Positions 36,101 through 38,393 of a stretch of 38,393 bases of DNA are shown piece by piece. Numbering within the stretch: position 1 is the first letter of the stretch; each line of letters starts with the position of its first letter. Position numbers and translations under genes: made by a program. Below the pieces are notes generated by a model that did not search any database, was not told the DNA's origin, and saw only the letters and a list, made by a program, of their open reading frames with translations. Source of the DNA: Alphaproteobacteria bacterium (GTDB lineage Bacteria; Pseudomonadota; Alphaproteobacteria; Rhizobiales; Hyphomicrobiaceae); contig JAHJSN010000005.1 in the NCBI GenBank assembly GCA_018830445.1, positions 1-38,393 of the forward strand, in the 5' to 3' direction.

Positions 36101-38393
36101 CGTCGACCGCTTCCGTCCCATCGCCCTGGATATTGATGCCGGCACGCGCGTCGGCGCCCGCCGCAGGCCCGGTGACGTTGACGTTGGTCAGCTCAGCACG
36201 ACCATTGAAGCTGCCTAGGTTGATCCCCGCGTGGGCCCCGCCGGGCACCTGGGCGAAATTCGAGATATTGACGCCCGAGATAATGACGACGCCGATCGCG
36301 GCCGCGACGTTCTCGAGGTTAACGCCGCGACGTCCGACATCGGTGATGTCGCCGTTCTGGTAGGTGATCGAGGCATAGGTGCCGTCGAGCAGCAGTCCGC
36401 TGTCGGTGTTGGTACCGTCGCCGTCGATATCGATGTTGTCGATGAGGAGATCCTGTCCGAGCGCCCCGCCGCTGACCGAAATCGACTGGACCGTGACCGT
36501 GCCGCTGCCGATCCCCTTCAGGGTAATGCCTTCGCTGATCGTCAGGTTTTCACCGGTGACGGTATACGTGGCGGAGTTAACCAGCACGGTATAGTTGTCG
36601 TTGGCACCGTTCACGCCATGATTGATGGCATCCTCGATCAGGTCGAAGGTGCCAACGAGCTGGCCGTTATCGTCGAACACCTGCACCGCTTGCGCGAGGT
36701 CGAGGATCGTCGCACCGCCATCGAAGCTGAGGCGCTCGAAGCCTGTGAGAGTATCGAGTCCTTCATCGTCGCCGACAACCGATGTCTCTTTCACCGTCGC
36801 AAAGCTCGTAACGAACCCGTCAGGAGTCGTCGAGCCCGGCGTTACATCATAGCCCGTCCGCGCATCGGCGTAGACCGCCGTGTCGACCGTTCCAAGGTCG
36901 TCGCCGCCGGTCAGGTCGTCGTCGCCAAGACCGCCCGTGATCGTATCGTCACCTGCCTGGCCATCGATCGTGTCGCCCAGGTCGGTACCCACGAATTCGT
37001 TCACGCCGGTCGTGTCGGTCACAACGGCGATGACCGGGATCGTCGCGGTCGCACCTGTGCTGGTCGCTCCCGCGGCATCGGTCACGCTCACCGTGATGAC
37101 GCGGTCGCCGGTATCCATTGCGAACGTCGTTTCGTTATTGACGAAGCGCATTTCGCCGATCAGCGCTTCTGCCTGTCCGGCGGTAAAGAATTCCAACGGA
37201 TCCGCCGTCGAAATCGTCAGGCCGCCGCTGCCATCGGATGCCACATCGAGACCGAGCGAGTTGGCAAGAGTTTCCCCAGCCGGCGTGAGCCCGACGAAGC
37301 CCTTCAAACCACCAGCTCCGTTGACGTTCACGGGATCGGCCAACGAGATCGTAATCGTCTGGAATGTATCTCCGGCATCGGGGTCTTCCAGGTCCACAGC
37401 GTTGGAGATCGCGACGCCATTGACCATCGCGCCGAGCACCGGGCCCGCCGTCGCCGTCTCGGAAGAAGCCGCACCTGTAGCGCCGGCATCGAAGTTCGGA
37501 TCGTTGGCCGCGTTACCGCCATCCAGATCCAGTTCCGGCGCGTCGTTGATGCCGGTGACGAGCACGAAGGCGGTTGCCGTCGCACTGCCGCCGTCGCCAT
37601 CTGTCACCGTATAGGTGAAGCGGTCGACGCCCTGCTGGCTGGAACCCAGGGAGGAGAAGAACGCACCCGTGCCCGGCGTGTAGGTGACGACCCCCCCTGC
37701 GACCGTGACGGTTCCGCCTTGTGCCGTCGTGAAGGTTCCATCCGTCACCGTCAGCGTCGTGCTGTTGTCGACATCGGTATCGTTGGCCAGAACATCGATG
37801 ACCTTGCTGCTCTCGGTCAGAAGGTCGATTTCCGCCACGTCGACATTGGCGATCGGATTATCGTTCGCTCCCGTCACAGAGATCGTCAGCTGCGCGGCCG
37901 CGGTCAGACCGCCAGCGTCCGCGACTTCGTAAACGAAGACCTCATCTTCGCTGTCACCGACACCGAGCGCCTGAGCGCGATCGTCGAGCGTGTAGTTCCA
38001 GGTCCCGTCTACGGCCATCACAAGCGTACCGAAGGCTCCAGCGACGCTGTTGGTCCCGTTGGCTGCAACGCCATTGACGAACGCCACCGTATGCGTGGTG
38101 GTGCCAGGACCGACGGCTCCGTCGACGTCCGTATCGTTGGCGAGCACGCTCGCAGGGCTCAAAAGCGATCCAGCGTCTTCGCCAACAGCCGCCGCGTCAT
38201 CCACCGCAACAGGCGCGTCGTTGACAGGGGTGACGTTGACGTTGACGACCTCGGTGATGATACCGCCATTGCCGTCGTCGATGGTGACCGTGAAGCTGTC
38301 GTCGACGTCGGAATCCGCGTTCGGCGTGTAGCTGTAGGCCCCGGATCCGGAGTCGATGGTGACGGTGCCGCTAGAAGCCGCCCCCGTGATCGA
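26664..38393 (-). CDS. Giant type I-secreted RTX / cadherin / beta-helix protein (5' end outside window)
   Basis: At least 3909 residues; the frame stays open to the window edge, so the N terminus is missing. It has cadherin/VCBS-like domains first (37010-38393: NDAPVAVDD, DVLANDTDVD, FTYTVTDGDGG). RTX blocks of the GGxGxDxUx type follow at about 36895-36990, 34995-35125, 33600-33795, 33155-33255, 32930-33040, 31450-31595, 30920-31050, 29540-29820, 29200-29290, 28110-28230 and 26950-27105. Between them lie six right-handed beta-helix modules. The C terminus (GDADIDTFRYENG... ending FTNDNLDLL) is a type I secretion signal of hydrophobic-acidic type. The product is acidic and has no cysteine in the stretches I read. 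Role: probably a calcium-stabilised extracellular adhesin or matrix protein; polysaccharide binding or processing by the helices is possible. Neighbours supply its exporter. Confidence 0.93.
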   Translation of the reverse strand, partial: SITGAASSGTVTIDSGSGAYSYTPNADSDVDDSFTVTIDDGNGGIITEVVNVNVTPVNDAPVAVDDAAAVGEDAGSLLSPASVLANDTDVDGAVGPGTTTHTVAFVNGVAANGTNSVAGAFGTLVMAVDGTWNYTLDDRAQALGVGDSEDEVFVYEVADAGGLTAAAQLTISVTGANDNPIANVDVAEIDLLTESSKVIDVLANDTDVDNSTTLTVTDGTFTTAQGGTVTVAGGVVTYTPGTGAFFSSLGSSQQGVDRFTYTVTDGDGGSATATAFVLVTGINDAPELDLDGGNAANDPNFDAGATGAASSETATAGPVLGAMVNGVAISNAVDLEDPDAGDTFQTITISLADPVNVNGAGGLKGFVGLTPAGETLANSLGLDVASDGSGGLTISTADPLEFFTAGQAEALIGEMRFVNNETTFAMDTGDRVITVSVTDAAGATSTGATATIPVIAVVTDTTGVNEFVGTDLGDTIDGQAGDDTITGGLGDDDLTGGDDLGTVDTAVYADARTGYDVTPGSTTPDGFVTSFATVKETSVVGDDEGLDTLTGFERLSFDGGATILDLAQAVQVFDDNGQLVGTFDLIEDAINHGVNGANDNYTVLVNSATYTVTGENLTISEGITLKGIGSGTVTVQSISVSGGALGQDLLIDNIDIDGDGTNTDSGLLLDGTYASITYQNGDITDVGRRGVNLENVAAAIGVVIISGVNISNFAQVPGGAHAGINLGSFNGRAELTNVNVTGPAAGADARAGINIQGDGTEAVDAVLNTVSVSGSYQLGGLVLQDYTDGSGFDATAGVTVNVTGSSNPVGDFAPFYVDGVGGPLNSTGVSVTGTVGDTTDEGTFNLGLTTGAIIATTGDDTVVGGSGTYTVELREGNDTFVSAPLLGAVASVDGGVGDDTLALFNVAPNPVPGPDFIPDSAQVTFTIGAAATDVFAGGDTDVLSQMGGGTTVDQFGSITTDNVERIVVSLGTGGDTVVVGDLGSTSLQAITVNQDAPNFGTGADTIDLSGIANATDVAINVATGAADDTVELGNSGEIGTVAAGAGTGDTADFSAVTGSGITFDVDAADQLTVGPAHLTVGTFTGFENVTGTAQADTLSGNAAANILSGGGGIDTISGGAGDDTLIGGETGDTPTTTMAVVHEGDTAVYTGAVDPANVTLNATAGGWTVVSGSEGTDQLEGIEVITHSGGAILLVGNGGYVTIQSAIDEAVSGDTILIASGTYQEQIVVDGKDNLTIRGVGTDPIIIEAPADLVETAVSSADHSIGSLGSRETNAIVTVKDASGVRLENVDVDGKGQAATIDEGTATGAANFVGVFYRNASGEVVDVDITGVRDEPLNGAQRGFGLQVDNDNAGGDLSFTMTGGSVADFQKNGLVFFNANLNVTGVSVTGAGSTTLLAQNGVIIDNSTGTFDGNTVSGMGYALTGTTATGILLSGNTGLNVTGNTVTGTSTDADETAEVVGITVEDFGIASSGGAITGNTINDVDVGIRASVGGPAISPTGILIENNTVSGIDSDGFGSRFLPDAAVTTNFDVDGTSANDVIFGRGGNDTLNGLAGDDVIVDGLGNDTIDAGEGSDVVGWIANSGTDTALGGAGDDTLELYNTDQSFNFSSTPVTFTIGGVASTIGGAELDILVQAGDGTTVNASGSVLIDEIEDIVIYLGTGGDSVVVTTSLGGTALSIATISVVGGDGGDTVDAGAIVHDGMFANSEVGVTFTGGNGDDVFVSGAGDDNFVGGDGTTDTGTDTISYANASEGMTINIAAGTASDTNGTGDTQSDTFSQVENVIGSASADTITGDAGDNIITGGAGDDRIVGGAGTDTAVFSGNSTAYAITLISGGTDDGKLQVVGPDGTDIVDTDVENLTFDDMTIDLTLGVRVFNGSMQLIDTYGTIDLAIDDTSTLNGYTVQVIEDLYTAGPENVVIDKQLTLISDSNAGLDPNGMSRDTANEVTLTSVTISADNVTVDGFTISGAAGDGVDIVAPAASNITVQNNIINSAGFDGVQAIGGGSGLTIVNNVISNSGENGGSINGWTNTSITGNTFTDNGQSASDDTTLILSGTMTGSTVSGNAFELVADTASTQNGIVLGLGGTVSGVTIDGTNTFSGFASGIAAVNVAASMAGSVQVPIGNFTQAGPIGPITQGPAVVVLPGQTDVVDTAALGRFASTNALNIDTDPSTDAPNAFGESATAYFATLQDAVFASNNGAAIELSAHDHTDGGMVAVLAPINNLTVNGPTGAIASIELTGAGAQNITLTGDADIEVTGNAFANVINGSASTGGLTMFGGDGIDNISGGSGRDFIVGGEGADSVTGGAGDDLIVQLAGDGAGSIAGGDDSAAGVRDAVVIVDGDAVNDTVTVSFDGTSFTSINGTSVTGVETITAAVDLDGPGEVNATGAGSDTLDYNGSTAAVDVDLSAGTASGFAANAELAAGSAPGGGVADTTFSSAISGFENVTGGNLADTLTGDANVNILSGGAGDDVLTGREGNDSLFGGSSTTDAGEGDTAVFTETLSASDFSYDAITGEWTIDAGGAGTNVDTVAGIEIVQGAATGRFLLVDQAVNGGFATIQAAINAANAGDTIIVAPGAYAENLTVNVDVTILGLEHFGTAGTDASRGANESTIQGEVVVTANGVTLDGLTVDRAATVADTTAIRATSVSDLTLTNLIVINDDGGDIRRGVNLDSVDNAVISNSSIEMGMTDPKAADGAAPAAFYGIQIASVAGTTTNSSITGTTIDGALFGIRVRADNDVTGLTVDGNTLTAVQTGVALPGNTPAQINDGANGLVDQVTITNNTFGVAGKGVDAAIAHLDGQSINAAAPTVQNITITGNTYNLEGATNADGDGADNSSILTVDLLAALSSTITPSSNFAGTNTITAGDGDDIIVGGTGVDTITGAGGADTIVGAADDDIINGGDGADTLSGGLGADTIDAGTGDDAIFWSVGDGSDGITGGGDTDTLFVDNDGASAALTVTGTPANFTLSDGTGTATVNTVENLDITLGANGDDVTLSGDFSATGLTATGTTVTGGALGDTVDASGVTAGLDVDFSGGGGDDVFVSGAGADTFAGEGGSDTVQYTDAYPGASAITWDATTDMATVTIGGVTDTFTGIGKIVFDINGTPKTVWLVGDSLTGAENTSIAALFDGNPANGEATSGDVVLVDEGTYTGDFTVGVGVTILGANAGTAGTGHTQGAGSLIAGSVTVAAAAGQSVMFDGLEFQNNSDNSTPFNSLVVTGGTDLEVVNSLFWSAGPNADTANSDFGIFLQTGATGNIDIANNYFTGASAAGFSTASWRSGVWSDGNAATLDITGNTFEYNRTGLNLDSYDDATTTVTGNTFQSSGSGISIGVGSDSNITGITGNSFQDVGTDFNLQNLATDTTFDANATGNTASGALDGFMSILSGTGSDTITGTSGADVLTSNGADVGNDTFKGLAGDDAIVGAGETLNALATPHEGDTAVYDEEIIVDSLTPEVAANGSGGWTVTSNTEGTDTLTDIEIIQHGGAGRILLVGNGGYGSIVAALAEAEAGDTILLAPGTYNETFTISEGINLLGANHGLAHDDVSRTGPESIITGTITVDMATASTESVRIDGIQLTDAAGTSGPGGIVFNDANGHVVANSIFVSEVVGSLTLNRAITTTLNVAGEAGVVDPMITVTESSFEGSSGGTWFRGIEMRLGTGVGTDITDNELTDAGQGVGAAISVSGYQDGENDISGNSITNAATGIFINSVIVSPIAPINDVTGNTFTNVPTDLSVTSAGGNVDVEVGTNSATDVFTLVVGTGDDEATGTIGPDTLIGGAGNDTLIGGAGSDFFVGGLGDDTLFAGDFGSPTGTGDADIDTFRYENGVDTGTDAIYNFQVGAGGDILQLEGYGFTSLADITFNDTTAGNLGAAASDMVIVFADGDQIRLVDVDSGTFTNDNLDLL
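27100..27920 (-). other. Beta-helix module 6 of the giant protein
   Basis: Opens ILLVGNGGYGSIVAALAEAE and GDTILLAPGTYNETFTIS, nearly the same as module 2. Coils include ENDISGNSITNAATGIFINS and NDVTGNTFTNVPTDLSV. It is followed by the C-terminal RTX block. Confidence 0.8.
28235..29065 (-). other. Beta-helix module 5 of the giant protein
   Basis: Opens VWLVGDSLTGAENTSIAALF and GDVVLVDEGTYTGDFTVG, the most divergent opening of the six. Coils include GNIDIANNYFTGASAAGF, TLDITGNTFEYNRTGLNL and TTTVTGNTFQSSGSGISI. Confidence 0.75.
29540..29820 (-). repeat. Longest RTX calcium-binding repeat block
   Basis: About ten consecutive nonapeptide units, for example TITAGDGDDIIVGGTGVD, GGADTIVGAADDDIINGGDG and ADTLSGGLGADTIDAGTGDD. 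Such units form a parallel beta-roll that folds on calcium binding outside the cell. Confidence 0.9.
29820..30762 (-). other. Beta-helix module 4 of the giant protein
   Basis: Opens FLLVDQAVNGGFATIQAAIN and AGDTIIVAPGAYAENLTVN, similar to modules 2 and 6. Coils include VTLDGLTVDRA, GLTVDGNTLTAVQTGVAL and QNITITGNTYNLEG. Confidence 0.8.
31595..32775 (-). other. Beta-helix module 3 of the giant protein
   Basis: Opens VRVFNGSMQLIDTYGTIDLA, similar to the opening of module 1. Coils then follow: VTVDGFTISGAAGDGVDIV, ITVQNNIINSAGFDGVQAI, LTIVNNVISNSGENGGSI and SITGNTFTDNGQ. Confidence 0.8.
33815..34825 (-). other. Beta-helix module 2 of the giant protein
   Basis: Opens ILLVGNGGYVTIQSAIDEA followed by SGDTILIASGTYQEQIVV, the start of a pectin-lyase-like fold. 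Later coils carry asparagine-ladder motifs such as LNVTGNTVTG, GGAITGNTIND and ILIENNTVSG. Confidence 0.8.
35830..36690 (-). other. Beta-helix module 1 of the giant protein
   Basis: Begins VFDDNGQLVGTFDLIEDAIN, then YTVLVNSATYTVTGENLTIS and a series of short coils such as LLIDNIDIDGDGTNTDSGLLL and RGVNLENVAAAIGVVIISGV. These are typical of right-handed parallel beta-helix (PbH1) repeats. It is preceded by RTX block 1. Confidence 0.75.
37010..38393 (-). other. Cadherin/VCBS-like N-terminal region of the giant protein
   Basis: At least three Ig-like domains of roughly 100 residues are visible, each opened by an NDxP linker: NDAPVAVDDAAAVGED, NDNPIANVDVAE and NDAPELDLDGG. They contain VLANDTDVDG or VLANDTDVDN and YTVTDGDGGSATATAF, and the acidic inter-domain linkers can bind calcium. 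The domain at the window edge is cut. Confidence 0.85.

Noticed and set aside
26950-36990. Regularly spaced short repeats that could be read as a CRISPR array
   Set aside because: The repeats are degenerate, in frame and encode GGxGxD units of RTX blocks; there are no identical repeats with unique spacers.
38202-38204. GTG as the start of the giant protein
   Set aside because: It falls inside a cadherin-like domain (V-D-D after NDAPVA), has no ribosome site, and the same frame stays open with matching domain sequence to the window edge, so the true start lies beyond it.
26700-38330. Many plus-strand open frames opposite the giant gene (for example 28770-29840 and 30600-31037)
   Set aside because: They mirror the biased GGC/GAC/ACC codons of the RTX and beta-helix repeats, lack ribosome sites, and their products are Ser/Pro/Thr- or Arg-rich without domain structure.

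Overview
The window reads as chromosomal DNA from a GC-rich alphaproteobacterium, probably of the Hyphomicrobiales (rhizobial) group. This is an inference from the kinds of genes present (BolA next to a CGFS glutaredoxin, EttA, TrhO, PanD, a YfcG-type glutathione transferase, an FrnE-like DsbA protein) and from codon use. No marker in the window fixes the genus.

Positions 1-22,200 hold mostly ordinary, single-gene or two-gene units. The left edge has a rod-like inverted repeat followed by an intrinsic terminator, possibly a small RNA. Next come a small conserved cytoplasmic protein (minus strand), an ABC exporter pair (819-3163), and a YtoQ / BolA / GrxD run that ends in a clear terminator at 4673-4710. 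A two-domain PqiA-like membrane protein follows, then the molybdate importer modABC (minus strand, with modB and modC overlapping). After that are a small periplasmic PepSY-like protein, ettA, a DUF4173-type membrane protein, a DsbA-family protein, a CPBP-family membrane protease, a glutathione transferase, trhO, an NTF2-like protein and a translationally coupled panD-GNAT pair. Two uncharacterised proteins, an RND/MMPL exporter, a TusA-like protein lacking its catalytic cysteine and tRNA-Val(CAC) complete this part.

Positions 22,461-38,393 form one minus-strand type I secretion locus that starts 29 bases past the 3' end of the tRNA. In transcription order it holds a giant secreted protein (at least 3909 residues, 5' end beyond the window), an HlyC-like protein, a PrtD-type ABC exporter ATPase and an HlyD-type membrane fusion protein. 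No TolC-type outer-membrane gene is in the window. The giant protein has cadherin/VCBS-like domains, then six right-handed parallel beta-helix modules separated by RTX calcium-binding blocks, and a C-terminal type I secretion region.

The most unusual point is the HlyC-like protein. It keeps the fold signature of RTX toxin-activating lysine acyltransferases, but the positions matching the catalytic His23 and Asp92 of HlyC are Phe62 and Leu139. The partner exporter ATPase also has Gln where the switch (H-loop) histidine normally sits. The locus therefore looks like a type I secretion system for a multi-beta-helix surface or extracellular protein, with a catalytically altered or repurposed acyltransferase. 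The two least certain genes are those at 17,895-18,710 and 18,821-19,234, which I could not assign to a family.
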